From contig CM037593.1 in NCBI GenBank assembly GCA_021018995.1, positions 36,841,810-36,905,809 of the forward strand: DNA of 64,000 nucleotides. Direction: 5' to 3'. The position numbers and the translations under genes were made by a program. A model generated the notes under the pieces. The model had not been told where the DNA came from. It did no database searches and saw only the letters and a program-made list of their open reading frames with translations. This DNA is from Chloranthus sessilifolius (taxonomy: Eukaryota > Streptophyta > Magnoliopsida > Chloranthales > Chloranthaceae). The stretch's first letter is position 1; the number at the start of each line of letters is the position of its first letter. Of this stretch, positions 22,160 to 33,992 are shown in pieces.

Positions 22160-22540
22160 TAGGAAAAGGTGTCCGTCCTTCATGGGAAGACGGTCACCGT
22201 CCTCCAAGCTTCCACGTGACAGCTAAAATATTGTTTCGATGCCACGTGGAGCTTAGGTGCATTGCGTAAATCATCTTTGAAAAAATAAAATAATTGAAAA
22301 CTCATCTCCACCGTGTCTTTTTTGAACCGTGAAATGTGAACCAATGAAGCCGGTCAAACTTTGATTTGTGGGTATAAAAAGTTTTTTTCAAAATTTCTTT
22401 TTTGAATATTGATCTAAACTGTCCACCTGTGCTCCGCGTAGCATCCAAACAGTGTTTTGGGTGCCACGTGGAGCTCCATGTGAATCTTGGAGGACGGTCG
22501 CCGTCCTCCATTGGAGGACTTAACCGGCTCCCATATATAT
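22160..22540. repeat. Hairpin MITE with GACGGTCACCGTCCTCC ends
   Basis: The left gacggtcaccgtcctccaag and right cttggaggacggtcgccgtc are inverted copies, and ccacgtggagct recurs inverted inside. The ORF on the minus strand (22302-22511) lies wholly within it and is not credible. Confidence 0.8.
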
Positions 22541-22665
22541 AATATTTATTATATATTCTTGATTTATTAAATGTACCCCTTCTCTTTAATAGTTAGACCA
22601 TTCATAGATGGAAGGTTAATTTGATAATTTTAAAAATAGAGTTATCCATCTTTCATATTTCATAT

Positions 22666-22674
22666 TATAATTTA
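22666..22674. repeat. 9-bp target-site duplication of MULE-B, left copy
   Basis: tataattta, repeated exactly at 38015-38023. Confidence 0.9.
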
Positions 22675-22778
22675 GGAAAATTTATACTTTCGGCTCTATA
22701 AGTTTGCGTATTTATAAAAAGGATCCTCTAGTTTCAAACTTTGCATAACAGGCCAGCTCCAAGCCAACCCAGTTCCAC

Positions 22779-22779
<1 letters not shown>

Positions 22780-22836
<57 letters not shown>
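22780..22836. repeat. (TA)n microsatellite
   Basis: About 28 units directly inside the left terminal repeat of MULE-B. Confidence 0.95.
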
Positions 22837-22838
<2 letters not shown>

Positions 22839-22924
22839 TTATTTTCCTTTTTTATCGCTTTTTCTTGTATTGCGATTTCCATATTCTACTACAGTTGGTA
22901 GCCCAGTGAACTGCAATCGGCTAG

Positions 22925-23278
22925 GTAGGATATTGACTATATTTTTTGTCTTAAGATATCGATTACATTTTTTTTCTTAAGATACAGTTGGTAGCTCAGT
23001 TTTGACTACATTATTCCTCTTAAAATATCAACCGCTATTTTATGATAGCGATCGATATCTTAAGGTAGCAACCGACATCTTAAGGTAGCGAACGCTATCT
23101 TATGATATCAGCTGTTAACTTATCGTATCGGCCGCTATCATAAGATAGCGGCCACTACCTTAAGATAGCGCTCGCTACCTTAAGATAGTAGTTGACATCT
23201 TATGATAGCGCCCGCTACCTTAAGATGTTGGCCGCTATCTTATGATATCAGTCGCTATCTTATGGTAACGCCCCGCCG
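22925..23278. repeat. MULE-B palindrome array 1
   Basis: A run of about 18-22 bp units built from cttaagatagcg and its complement. Example: ggccgctatc-ataa-gatagcggcc at 23130-23153. It lies 70 bp before the transposase ORF. Confidence 0.9.
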
Positions 23279-23350
23279 ACATTTAAATTATAAGTCAAGT
23301 ATGGACTTTTTAATTAATCGATTTTTATTTGTTAAATATTATAGGTTGAA

Positions 23351-25972
23351 ATGGATGTTCCCCTTTTTTGTCATTTTGATTTTGTTCGTACGGGCGATAA
23401 TACTTACAATGGAGGACATCGAAGGATTGTCACTATCACGGAGAACATATCATTTGATCAGTTTATACAGAAAATGTACAAGGTTAGTAGGACTCGATCG
23501 GAAGAATATTATATTACAGTAACGGTATCATTACACATAGGGAATGAGCTGGTGTTTGTTGAATTGTCGAACTCTGATGATTTTACAAACTTATTCAGAG
23601 CATATCGTATTGGTGATGGTGTGATAAATATTTATATCGAAAAATCATTAGTCACTCCTATAACAAAAATTTTATCGTCTTTAGAAGCATTTCAACCGTT
23701 TCAGGAAACAAACGAAGATCATCAAGAATGTGAAAAAAAATGTTAGATTAGTAGATGATAATGGTGTGGAACCACAACATTCGATTGAAAATCAAGAAAT
23801 ACGATTTGAAGATGAGAGCATCGCTACACCGATGATAGTCGACGATGATAGAAATATAAATATAAATATAAGATTTCGCCCCTACCGTAGGCCTCTGGAG
23901 CAACCCTCTTCAGACATTCGAATGAGAGAAGGAGATGGAGATTAAGGATATTGTCCTCAAATGAATCCGATGAATGATACATCTCAGCTCAACTTCAAAT
24001 CGATAAACAATACATTTGAGTGGAATTAGTGAGAAATGTTTTTAGGAGGCCTTAGTCCGTATCAATGGCCTTTCGAACCAATAGCTTCGGAGCCAACGAT
24101 AATCGAGCCTTCTACAGAACAGCCTCTCACACCTCAACATTCCCACCTCGGCCAACCTCAACCTAAACAACTGCACCTCAACTAAATGTGCATCGACAGA
24201 CTCAGTTCTAATCACGTAATAATCATCTAGTCGATGACGGTGATAATAATCCTAAAAATAATGAAGCACCGCCGTCGCCTAGTTCGTGTGTTGATACTAA
24301 TAGGGGAATTGATCAACCTCCGTGGACGAAGGGGGCCCAATTACTATTGGTCAGACATTTAGAAATAAGAAATCCTATCATAAAGTTCTTAAAGAGTTTA
24401 TAATGGCAAATAATTTCTAAATTAAACTAATAAAATCAGTCATCTTTGAGTTACGACGAGGTGTATTGAAATAGGATGTGTTGGGCGAATACATGTATCA
24501 AAATTGGTGGGTGTGGACATATTTGTCGTGAAAACTTTTTACCCAAAACATACGTGCGGAAGGCAAACTTTCGAAAACGGACATCGCCAATGTACGACAT
24601 CATGGATAGCTTCATTTGTGAGGGATAAGTTATTAAAGAGCTTTGACGAGACTCTTGCTTCAATAATTTTTTATATTGAAAAAAAAATATGGTATAACAG
24701 TAGGTTATTGAAAAGCATGGAGAAGAAAAGAAATCGCGTTGAATGACATCCGAGGTAGCTAAAATGAGTAACTTAAGATGTTACTGTCCTATGTCACCAA
24801 ATTATAGCGAGTCGATCCAGATGTATAGACCGAATTGTATCGCGAGCCTGATAATGTATTTCAGAGATTCTTCGTGGCATTCAGACCTTGCATTAGAAGC
24901 TTTCATAATACTTTATGAAGAATAATTACGGTAGATGAAATGCATTTGCGGGGACGATATAAAGGAGTGTTGTTAATAGCTACGGGGATAGAAAGGGAAT
25001 AGACATTTATTCCTTTAGTATTCAGCATTATACTAAAAAAAAATGAAGATTATTGGACATGGTTCCTTAATCTATTAGGGAGACTTATAATCGAGGACTT
25101 TGAAGAGCAGTTTGTATTGATATCAGACAGGCAGAAAGGTTTTATAGAAGCTGTAAAAAAAGTTTTTCCTAACCCCTTTCACAGCTACTGTATGTAACAC
25201 CTAGCTCTAAATCTTTTTGATACATATAAGGATACAATTTCTAGATCGCTTTTCTGGGTTGCTGCTCGTGCATTCTAGGAAGCAAAATTTAAAAGAATTT
25301 TGTGAAAAATAGAAGACGACGCCCCCCGAAATGTACAACATGGATTAAAGAAATTGGTGACTATTTTTTAGCGCGCACTTATTTTTCAGGGAAGCGTTAT
25401 GATGTTGATAACTAATATAGCTGAAAGCATTAATAGTGTGCTGAAAATAGTCAGGGAGGAACCGATCGTGACCATGCTAGAAATTATGCGCACAAAGGTA
25501 GCCAAATTTTATCTTCGTCGTCAGGAAGAAGGAAATAAAATAACACACGTGTTAACACTGATGGACCAAGAGCACATAACACGAAATTCAGGATGGGCCC
25601 GTCGAAAAAACATTATACTATATGATCGCGATACATTTCAAATTAAACATGGTGATTACACTCACAGTGTCGATCTAGATAAGCGAACATGTATATGCAG
25701 ACGTTGGGCTATCCTTGGATTACCATGTTCACATGCGAACGCCGCATTATCGTGCCGAAAAAGAGAAAGAGAGATCCCCCAATTTTGTGAGCATTGGTTT
25801 ACCAGTAACTTATTTAGGGAAACTTATAAAGAACACTTTGTCCCGACCGTTGATAAGCGCCAATGGACTGCGCTAAGAGACGACATTGAAGTTTTCCCTC
25901 CGCACAAGATATGTCAAGCCGGCTGTCTGAAGAAAAGGAGAATAAGATCTAAAGGCGAAGTTCGACCACTAT
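23351..25972 (+). pseudogene. MULE-B transposase (mudrA-like), decayed
   Basis: The domains of a plant MULE transposase appear in order but in several frames. The PB1-like N terminus (23351-23746) starts with the PLFCHFDFVRTGDN motif. The MuDR domain (about 24350-24540) includes QTFRNKKSYHKVLKEFIMAN and FVVKTFYPKHTCGR. The DDE core (about 24930-25400) shows VDEMHLRGRYKG with the first Asp, ISDRQKGFIEAV with the second, and HSYCM nearby. The ORF 25399-25972 has NIAESINSVLK and a SWIM finger, with Cys98, Cys100, Cys110 and His112 of that ORF. Stops and frameshifts lie in nearly every segment before 25399. A Ty3/gypsy element interrupts the C-terminal codons; the remainder is at 32698-32760. Confidence 0.87.
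25968..25972. repeat. 5-bp target duplication of the gypsy element, left copy
   Basis: actat here against actac at 32694-32698, a one-base difference. The right copy restores the MULE reading frame. Confidence 0.8.
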
Positions 25973-26813
25973 TGTGACAACCCGAATTTCGGCATCCCGA
26001 GATCCGTGCCATCAGCACGACCTTCAGGGCCGTGCCTTACATTCATATCATTACTCCTCATTATATATATACAGTCAAACGGTGATTGAAGCACATGCGA
26101 ACACCCTAAGCAAACAATAAGAACTTATAAGTTAATTAATCCTACCGGGCTGTTCTTGTTCCATGCCAATTCATGGACATAAGGACATACCCGAAAGTTT
26201 GATGATACTCATTCCTCCTAGGTGGTCTACCAAGTGACAGTATTTAAAACATTCAAATAAAAAGGCTCGATATACCGAGCCATACACAGTACTCTCTCTC
26301 TACTCACTATCAAAGTATGCAGCGGGTTTCCTAGAAGAATTCCTCAGGAGGAGGTTCTGACTCTTCTGTGGGTACAGACACCGATGCCTTTGTATTTACT
26401 TCACCCGAAGTCCTTGCTGCCGTTAGTCCTTGACCTGCGACGTATAGTCTAAGGGGGGTGAGCTACATCCTAGCTCCGTAGGGAAAACAAAAGAACATAT
26501 AGATTATCTCCCGCACATATGTTAGTACCAACAACATAAATTCTCAGGAAATATTTATGTACACCAATTTGAAGGATAAAAGTAATTCAATGACTCCCAA
26601 CCAATCTTAACACAGTTTCTGTTTAATCTCTTTAAGAATTTATTTGTGAACTTGGCCTAATCACTTAAATCTTAACTTAAGTAATCCTCGAGCACTATAG
26701 CATCGAGCCCCGATGGAATACCCGCCATCGTCGTCTAACTAGACAGTTATTATGTGTATCCCCTGGGAATACTGCCCAAGCCCCTTTCTCATAGGCGGCG
26801 GGGTCTATTCTCA
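25973..26813 (-). mobile_element. 3' LTR of the gypsy element, truncated
   Basis: Starts tgtgacaacccgaatttcgg and is nearly identical to 30542-31371; only a few substitutions are seen over the first 600 bp. Similarity stops at tctattctcaa near 26813, after about 840 of 2152 bp. The missing part of the LTR and the adjacent end of pol were removed together. Confidence 0.88.
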
Positions 26814-26839
26814 ATCTACATCCCTGGGATGTGTTACAT

Positions 26840-28295
26840 CTATAAGGAACCGTCTTCCTTGATTGAAAACTCAGAGGTCGTACCTTCTATTACATTTTGA
26901 TGTATCCTTGTTAGGATCAGATCTTTCATCTGTAGTTCTCGTATGTGTTCAAATATCACTGGCTTCACTGTTATGTTGGCTAAGAAGGATCCTGTGGCTT
27001 GTGGTTGTATGTCTGCGCTACACAACGCTAGATCTTCCAACAACTTCCATCGATGTATACCCGAAATTAGTCTAGCCAGTTGGGCCGAACTCTTTCGACT
27101 CAAGGCGTCGGCCACTACGTTAGCTTTGCCTGGATGGTACTGTATAGAACAATCGTAATCTTTGAGGAATTCCATCCACCTCCGCTGCCTCATATTCAGT
27201 TCCTTCTGTGTAAACAGGTATTTGAGGCTTTTATGGTCAGTGAAAATTTCAAATGTTTCTCCGTATAGGTAATGTCGCCATATCTTTAATGCGAATATGA
27301 CTGCTGCTAGCTCTAGATCGTGTGTTGGGTAGTTCCTTTCGTGCTCTTTCAACTGTCTGGAGCCGTAAGCTATCACCCTTTTATATTGATTTAGTACACA
27401 ACCCAACCCGTTATACGAAGCATCACTATAAACTGCAAATCCGCCACTGCCTGATGGAATGGCTAACACTAGGGCTGAGGTGAGTCTTTTCTTTAGTTCT
27501 TGAAAACTCTTTTCACACGCCTCACTCCACTCAAATCTTGAGTCCTTTCTTGTCAGCCTTGTGAGAGGTCCTGATATTTTTGAAAACCCCTCAACGAAGC
27601 GCCGATAATATCCTGCCAGTCCGAGGAAACTCCGGATATCTGTCATGGTTTTTGGTTATTCCCAGTTCACTACTGCCTCGATCTTAGCGGGATCTACAGT
27701 GACACCATGCTTGGAGACGACATGTCCCAGAAAGTTGACTTCTTCTAGCCAAAACTCACATTTGCTGAGCTTGGCGTACAGTTGGTGTTCACGCAAAGTT
27801 CGTAGAGCGACGCGTAAGTGTTCTTCATGCTCCGCTTTTGATTTTGAGTAGATTAGGATGTCATCAACAAACACTACAATCCAAGAGTCTAAGTGTGGTT
27901 TAAACACTCGATTCATCAAATCCATAAACGACGCTGGTGCATTTGTCAGCCCAAATGGCATCACCAAAAATTCATAGTGTCCATACCGTGTTCTAAAAGC
28001 CGTCAATGTCCTCTACCCCGACTCTTAATCGATGGTACCCAGATCTTAGGTCGATCTTGGAGAAGTGTTTTGCTCCTTGTAATTGGTCGAATAAGTCATC
28101 TATTCTTGGCAACGGATACCGATTCTTCACCGTGACTTTATTCAATTGGCGGTAGTCGATGCACAAACGCATCGACCCATCCTTCTTTTTCACGAACAAC
28201 ACCGGTGCTCCCCATGGAGACACGCTTGGTCGTATGAATCCCTTGTCCATGAGCTCTTGCAGTTGTTCTTTCAATTCTTTCAACTCTAGGGCCAT
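26840..28295 (-). pseudogene. Gypsy pol: reverse transcriptase and RNase H
   Basis: RT starts near 28295. The first segment (28295-27993) carries [20 protein letters not shown] and [11 protein letters not shown]. After a frameshift near 28000, the second (28006-27656) holds [14 protein letters not shown] and the catalytic [12 protein letters not shown] stop at 27653-27655 separates it from the third segment (27646-26840), with [10 protein letters not shown], the RNase H block ([40 protein letters not shown]) and the linker that would lead to the integrase zinc finger. The frame ends at DGSL just inside the deletion junction. At least two lesions plus loss of integrase make it inactive. Confidence 0.88.
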
Positions 28296-28325
28296 TCTAT
28301 AAGGTGCTTTTGAAATGTGTTACAT

Positions 28326-28890
28326 TCACGGTGCTAAGTCGATCGCAAATTCTACCTCCTTTGAGGTAATCACAGCAATTCTTCGGGAATTCGACTTTCT
28401 GACTATGTCAGAGATAATATTCTTTTCTTCTTTATCCTCTTTCAAAAATGCCAAATAACCACTACACCCTTTCCGGATTAGACGTTCTGCTCTTACTGCA
28501 GATATGAGTGGTACCTGAGTCGACCTCTCCCCTTGAAATCGAAACGATCTTCTCGTGTTAGGACGGAAAACAACAACTTTATCCTTGCGGTCCTTCATTG
28601 CGCAATGTTGGGATGAAATAATCCATGCCAAGGATTACGTCGAATCCTTGCATGTCCAACCATATTAAATTTGCGTCTAATTCGTGGACCGCGTGATCCC
28701 GAATGCTTACTACTACCGATTTGCAAACTAACTCTGTGTCCACTAATTCTCCTGTTGGGATGGACACTGATAACACAAAGTCCAAATAAGGCGTTTAGAA
28801 ATAATTTTCATCCTTTTGCAAATCTAGGGTGATGAAAGGGGTCTATCGGCCTTTCAAGTGGCGTCATGTGCTACGTAGCACCCTTTCTCA
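28326..28890 (-). pseudogene. Gypsy protease region, decayed
   Basis: The ORF 28785-28579 includes DMQGFDVILGMDYF, the C-terminal signature of Ty3/gypsy retropepsins; 28631-28326 continues toward RT. The active-site segment expected upstream (D-S/T-G-A) is not intact: near 28845 only a D-A-T remnant and a stop can be read. Confidence 0.7.
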
Positions 28891-29051
28891 TAAATCTGCA
28901 ACGTACCTACAATGCATGCATATACGTACATAACATATACTTAATACAAAAAGAAAATTTTTCACTCGTAAGTTTAATAACAGTTATATAGATATTTATC
29001 CTAATGGAAACTTCATTCATTATCTAGAGTTGTATTGCAAACGAAAATTCT

Positions 29052-30456
29052 TTATTTTAAAGGAGACCTCACCTTGGATAACGTCGTGTACACTCCCTGC
29101 TTCTTGGGCGAATCACAGAGGCTCTCCCTCGATAATAAGCTTCGAGATTGAATAGGTTGTGGCATGGAAGTTGGAGCCGTCTTTTCTTTGACTGTCTCAG
29201 GGCAATCTCTAATCATGTGGCCTATCTTGCCACACTTGAAACAGCCTCGCATTCCCTGCCTACAGTCGGTTGTTTTGTGGGACTTGCCACATTTTGCACA
29301 AGTTTCTCTTGGAAATGAATTAGCAGCTCTCGGAAAAACTTGTGGAGTTGTAGTCCTGTTGCCATAAGGAGGACCTTGATACCTCATCGATCTCCTCACG
29401 AGCAACGGATAATTTTGATGAGTCGATTGTGGAGCAGCTCTCCCATAACCCGACTGGAACGACGGTTTCTGATTTGGTGTTATAAACCTCTGTTTCTTAT
29501 ATGACGATTCATAACCCCGCCCTATTCGGACGGTGCATTCTCCGCCTTTGATGTTCCCTCCGAATCGGTTATTATTTTCTTCCTCAACCACCAATGCCTT
29601 ACTCATTACTTCTCCATAAGTCTCACCGAAGGCGCAACACCCCCTCGGATGTCCAATAGTAAGCCTGTTGGAACCTCTTCGCTTTCATCATGTCTGAGAT
29701 TACGTAGTCTGGGGCGAAGCGAGCCATTGTCATGAGTTCCACTCCGTACTCTCTCGGGGTGATTCTTCCCTGTGCTAGTTGTAAAAGTTGGGTCTCCATT
29801 TGGTTTCTCACAGCTTCAGGAAAATATTGTTTATTGAAGTCTTCTACAAATTCGTCCCAAGTCCACGGCACATGTGGAGTTTCTTGTGCTCTCGTCCATG
29901 ACCTTAATCGATTTCCACCAAGGTCGACTTCTCCATCTAACATATATCTAACAGACGCTCTCATCCTCTGTGTGCATGTCAAGACGTGAACACCTTCTCC
30001 ATTTCTCCCAACCGAGTTTGGCGCCATTGTATGCACTCGTCTCAAAAAAATTGGGAGGTCTCATTCTTCGAACTCGGTGAATCTGAAGCCAATGAAGGTG
30101 TAAGTCCCACCGAGGGTAGGTGTTCGTGGTTCTGAATCAGATATGCCAAGGACGCCAAGTTGTTGTGCCATGGCAGTTGCCATGGTCTCCATTGTGTGCA
30201 TCATTCTCTGACGCTCTTCTCTTTCCTCATTCCTTTCTCTCACCCTATCTTGTTCCCTTTGGTCTCGATCATGTCTATCTAGATCTTGCTCCTCTGCTTG
30301 ATTTTGATTTCCTCCCTGGCCACTGCTCTCGAGAATCTCCCTGTTTCCCAATGGCACTCTGTTTGTAGGTGAGACGAACCCATCTCTACTGCGTAAATTC
30401 CTATCATGGCCACCCCTGGGTCGGCCTCTCCCTCTAGGAAACATAACGGTCTGCAT
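29052..30456 (-). pseudogene. Gypsy gag
   Basis: Three consecutive open segments. 30456-30061 is Arg/Glu/Gln-rich (GRGRPRGG at the start, EERQRMMHTMETMATAMAQQ later). 30045-29623 contains the retrotransposon gag domain (TWDEFVEDFNKQYFPEAVRN, LAQGRITPREYGVE). 29606-29052 carries a CCHC knuckle, CFKCGKIGHMIRDC, preceded by a second Cys pair (CAKCGKSHKTTDC). Frame changes between the segments and an early stop mark it as broken. Confidence 0.82.
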
Positions 30457-30527
30457 GAGAATTAAAATCTCGTTAGCAGAAGTCCCTATATTCTGACGAT
30501 ATGATAGTCAGAACTCTGGAAGGAAAT

Positions 30528-30539
30528 GCTCTGATACCA
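30528..30539 (-). other. Primer binding site, initiator-Met tRNA type
   Basis: On the minus strand it reads TGGTATCAGAGC, complementary to the 3' end of plant initiator tRNA-Met, two bases inside the 5' LTR boundary at 30542. Confidence 0.92.
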
Positions 30540-30541
30540 AC

Positions 30542-32693
30542 TGTGACAGCCCGAATTTCGGCATCCCGAGATCCGTGCCATCAGCACGACCTTCAGGGTC
30601 GTGCCTTACATTCATATCATTACTCCTCATTATATATATACAGTCAAACGGTGATTGAAGCACATGCGAACACCCTAAGCAAACAATAAGAACTTATAAG
30701 TTAATTAATCCTACCGGGCTGTTCTTGTTCCATGCCAATTCATGGACATAAGGACATACCCGAAAGTTTGATGATACTCATTCCTCCTAGGTGGTCTACC
30801 AAGTGACAGTATTTAAAACATTCAAATAAAAAGGCTCGATATACCGAGCCATACACAGTACTCTCTCTCTACTCACTATCAAAGTATGCAGCGGGTTTCC
30901 TAGAAGAATTCCTCAGGAGGAGGTTCTGACTCTTCTGTGGGTACAGACACCGATGCCTTTGTATTTACTTCACCCGAAGTCCTTGCTGCCGTTAGTCCTT
31001 GACCTGCGACGTATAGTCTAAGGGGGGTGAGCTACATCCTAGCTCCGTAGGGAAAACAAAAGAACATATAGATTATCTCCCGCACATATGTTAGTACCAA
31101 CAACATAAATTCTCAGGAAATATTTATGTACAACAATTTGAAGGATAAAAGTAATTCAATGACTCCCAACCAATCTTAACAGTTTGTTTAATCTCTTTAA
31201 GAATTTATTTGTGAACTTAGCCTAATCACTTAAATCTTAACTTAAGTAATCCTCGAGCACTATAGCATCGAGCCATGGAATACCCATGCCATCGTCTAAC
31301 TAGACAGTTATTATGTGTATCCACGAGGAATCTTGCCCAAGCCCCTTTCTCATAGGCGGGTCTATTCTCAACACATCGTCACGGGATATCCTGCCGAGTC
31401 ATTGCGTGGGTATCCCGCGTCGGTGGGGTATTCGATCAACCTTAAATAATAAAAATATCAATGTGCTTTACATATAGTTGTTCACCGTGAATGTAGATAT
31501 ATTACATTAGGCCTTATCACATTGTTTCATTTCTCTATTTAGTTTCTTACGCATCCTCGATGCCCCATACTTCTATTTCAACTTTCTGATTTAACCACAT
31601 TATATTTCGTCACAGGGACCTCAGGATTCTTCACACTTTACACACACACACACTTATCATGAGAGTTTATAGTATATCCTACTATTTAAATAGACTATAC
31701 TACGCATATGAGTTCACAGAATAATGCACATGTTTCAAGAATACTCCCTACCTCAACAATCTCAAAGCATGCTTGTCCTTAGCGGTTATAATGCAACAAC
31801 CTACATTAAAAGAGAATTTACTTTAGGATGGTTTAAGGTCATTTGGGGTGTAGGACACCCGAGTTCCTCTCCTTAGAAAAATCAATATTTGAGTGGTCAC
31901 CAGACCTCGCTCGCGCGGTCAATAGCCCTCGCTCGAGCGGTCAATAGCCCTCGCTCGAGCGGTCACTTGACCTCGCGCGAGCGGTCTCTTGACCTCGCTC
32001 GAGCGGTCAAATCGAGATCGCTCGAGCGGTTAAATCGAGCTCTCGAATTTTACTGTGGACCCTCGCTCGAGCGAGCTCCCCTTTAGTTTTAGGGACCGCT
32101 CGAGCGAGCCCAGAGCCACATTTTCTATATTCATCCTCGCTCGAGCGAGCCTCTTTAGATCGCTCGAGCGAGGAACAATGATTTTGTCCCTTGATCAGAT
32201 CGAGAATATGCTTCTACTCATCATTTACCCTTCATCTTATACAAGGAACCATTTAGCCAACCTCTTTCCTGCTATTTAAAACCTTCCTAGGCATCTATCA
32301 TGTCCTTAACGTACCTCTGACGATGAAATCACACCGGTCTGATTTATGATTTGAATATCTACTCGGTTATCCGGCCTCCCTGGTTCGTCCTCCCGTCATT
32401 ACCTCTGATCTCCCTTGCCGAGCCAAGTTTCTGCAACCCTAGTTCTCCCAGGCTCCTTTCTTCCCTTTCTTTTTCTCTATAGTCTCCTCCTCTCTATTTA
32501 GGTTAGAATAGTTTTACGTAAGGACTCCTCTTCTCTCTTCTTTACTTTTATATTTATCACAATTGGGATATACTAGTGTGTTTCCTATGTACACACTTTA
32601 AGTATTTGGGTGTTTTGGTCCCTTTGTGAAACGCATATACCTATGTGCAACAAAGTGTGCCATGCACAGATCTCAAAAATCTGGGTTGTGACA
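30542..32693 (-). mobile_element. 5' LTR of the gypsy element, full length (2152 bp)
   Basis: The plus strand starts tgtgacagcccgaatttcgg and ends gggttgtgaca. It borders the primer site on one side and the actac target copy on the other. It contains an array of CGCTCGAGCG palindromes at 31900-32176. Confidence 0.9.
31900..32176. repeat. Array of about ten CGCTCGAGCG palindromes inside the LTR
   Basis: Units such as cctcgctcgagcggtcaata recur every 20-40 bp from about 31906 to 32175, first as cgctcgagcggtc, then as cgctcgagcgagc. The ORF running through it is composition-driven. Confidence 0.93.
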
Positions 32694-32697
32694 ACTA

Positions 32698-32760
32698 CGA
32701 TATAAAAATTATAACGAATATCGTCATAACCGACGCTGGTGTAAATTTGTTAGAATTTGA
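32698..32760 (+). pseudogene. Last codons of the MULE-B transposase, with decayed zinc knuckle
   Basis: Joined in frame to 25971 through the actac copy, it reads R-YKNYNEYRHNRRWCKFVRI-stop. Spacing matches the C-x2-C-x4-H-x4-C knuckle that ends many MULE proteins, but the first two Cys positions are Tyr. The His and last Cys remain. Confidence 0.8.
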
Positions 32761-32811
32761 AATGAACTTACATTATTTATAAATTACTGCATCTTATATA
32801 GGGGCTATCAA

Positions 32812-32998
32812 CCTCTTAAGATAGCGACCCCGATCTTATTTATTTCTTTACAAACTATATAATAAGATAACGCCCTAAACCCTAAGCACTAAACTATAAA
32901 CCGTCGACAACTTACGTTATCGACCGCTAACTTAAGTTAGCGATAAGATAGCAGTCGCTAACTTAAGTTAGCGTCCACTAACTTAAGACAGAGGTACC
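32812..32998. repeat. MULE-B palindrome array 2
   Basis: Includes two perfect 18-bp palindromes, cgctaacttaagttagcg, at 32925-32942 and 32956-32973. Confidence 0.93.
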
Positions 32999-33914
32999 CT
33001 TATATGATTGCACCGCACTGAAAAAATACGAAGAAAAATGGAAAATCAATTAATCGAAGGAATCGAAATCAAAATTGGATTAGTTAGATTCCGTTTGAGT
33101 TTAGGGAGTAAGAAGTCCGATTAACTAAAACCGAAGTTTTTTGTTAGGGCTCGGGTTTAGGTGAACCATTAATGAAACCAAAATTTTGGTTTCGGTTCGG
33201 TTAACCAATTTGCACCCTTAAGTCTCGCCAACTCCCGCCCAATGTTTGATATGTAAACAAAATAAATAACGGGTTCCAAACTTGGTCAGGCCATGTCAAG
33301 TCAGTTTTCAAAGTTAAGAGCAGGTCAATTTGGTTTTGGGTTGGATAAGGCATACATCTTTACCCCGTAGGATAAGATGAAAAATAACTCAAAACAGAAG
33401 AAAAAGGAACGACTAAGAACATGCACCATCTTTTAGAATGATTTTAAATGGGGTGCAAGTACTTGCACCATTGTGTACCCCTTGTTAATTCTTTTTTTTT
33501 TTTTAGTTGGTGCAATGCTTTATATTTGGGGTGCAAGTATTGGATCCCTTTGATTAAATATTATTTTAATATTAATTTTGATACCGTGTATTGTCAATAC
33601 CAAACATCATCAATATCAATCTCGCTAACATCCATAGTGATCTTATTAATATCATCAATATTGATTCAGTCATTATCTTTCATAACATTTCATAATCTAT
33701 AAAAGATATCCAATGTTTTGGAAGAAATAGGAATCTCAACCGAGATAAAATCACATCATACCCTTATTTCATCTATTTGGGGCCAGAATTTATTAGGGTT
33801 TTATTTCGTTGGCTTCTAAAAAAGGGATCTCAATACAGGATTACTTGTTTCCTTCTAAAAAAGGATACCATTTTATCCACACTCAGTGAGAATGTAATCT
33901 CACCTTATTCGAAA
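32999..33914. other. MULE-B spacer with MITE fragments, no gene
   Basis: 33185-33230 resembles the end of a GGTTCGGTT-type MITE. 33440-33545 has a ggtgcaagta phrase repeated on both sides of a T run. Short ORFs here are AT-rich and unsupported. Confidence 0.5.
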
Positions 33915-33992
33915 CTGCTTTGAATTAGATGATGGAGACCATTTTTATCCCAATCTTTAACCTAATAGATCTTGAGATCATGGCCCTACCAT
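33915..33992. repeat. Fragment of a family-1 MITE fused to a palindrome array
   Basis: gatgatggagaccattttta through gagatcatggccctaccatc matches the family, then stops abruptly at the start of palindrome array 3. Confidence 0.7.

Larger units (their letters stand above)
25973..32693 (-). mobile_element. Ty3/gypsy LTR retrotransposon nested in MULE-B, integrase-less
   Basis: Minus-strand order: 5' LTR (32693-30542), primer site, gag, protease remnant, reverse transcriptase, RNase H, then a truncated 3' LTR. The RT wording ([31 protein letters not shown]) and the initiator-Met primer site fit a chromovirus, probably Tekay/Del-like, but the integrase and chromodomain that would settle this are absent. 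Reading frames are interrupted several times. Confidence 0.88.

Noticed and set aside
22741-22980. 79-aa ORF
   Set aside because: Translated (TA)n next to the MULE-B terminus.
22925-23278. CRISPR-like appearance of the palindrome arrays
   Set aside because: Units are contiguous and diverged without unique spacers, and the DNA is a plant nuclear genome.
26863-30368. Plus-strand ORFs across the gypsy element
   Set aside because: Shadows of gag and pol, which read clearly on the minus strand.
31889-32279. Two ORFs through the CTCGAGCG cluster
   Set aside because: They follow from the repeat's composition inside a non-coding LTR; no protein family resemblance.
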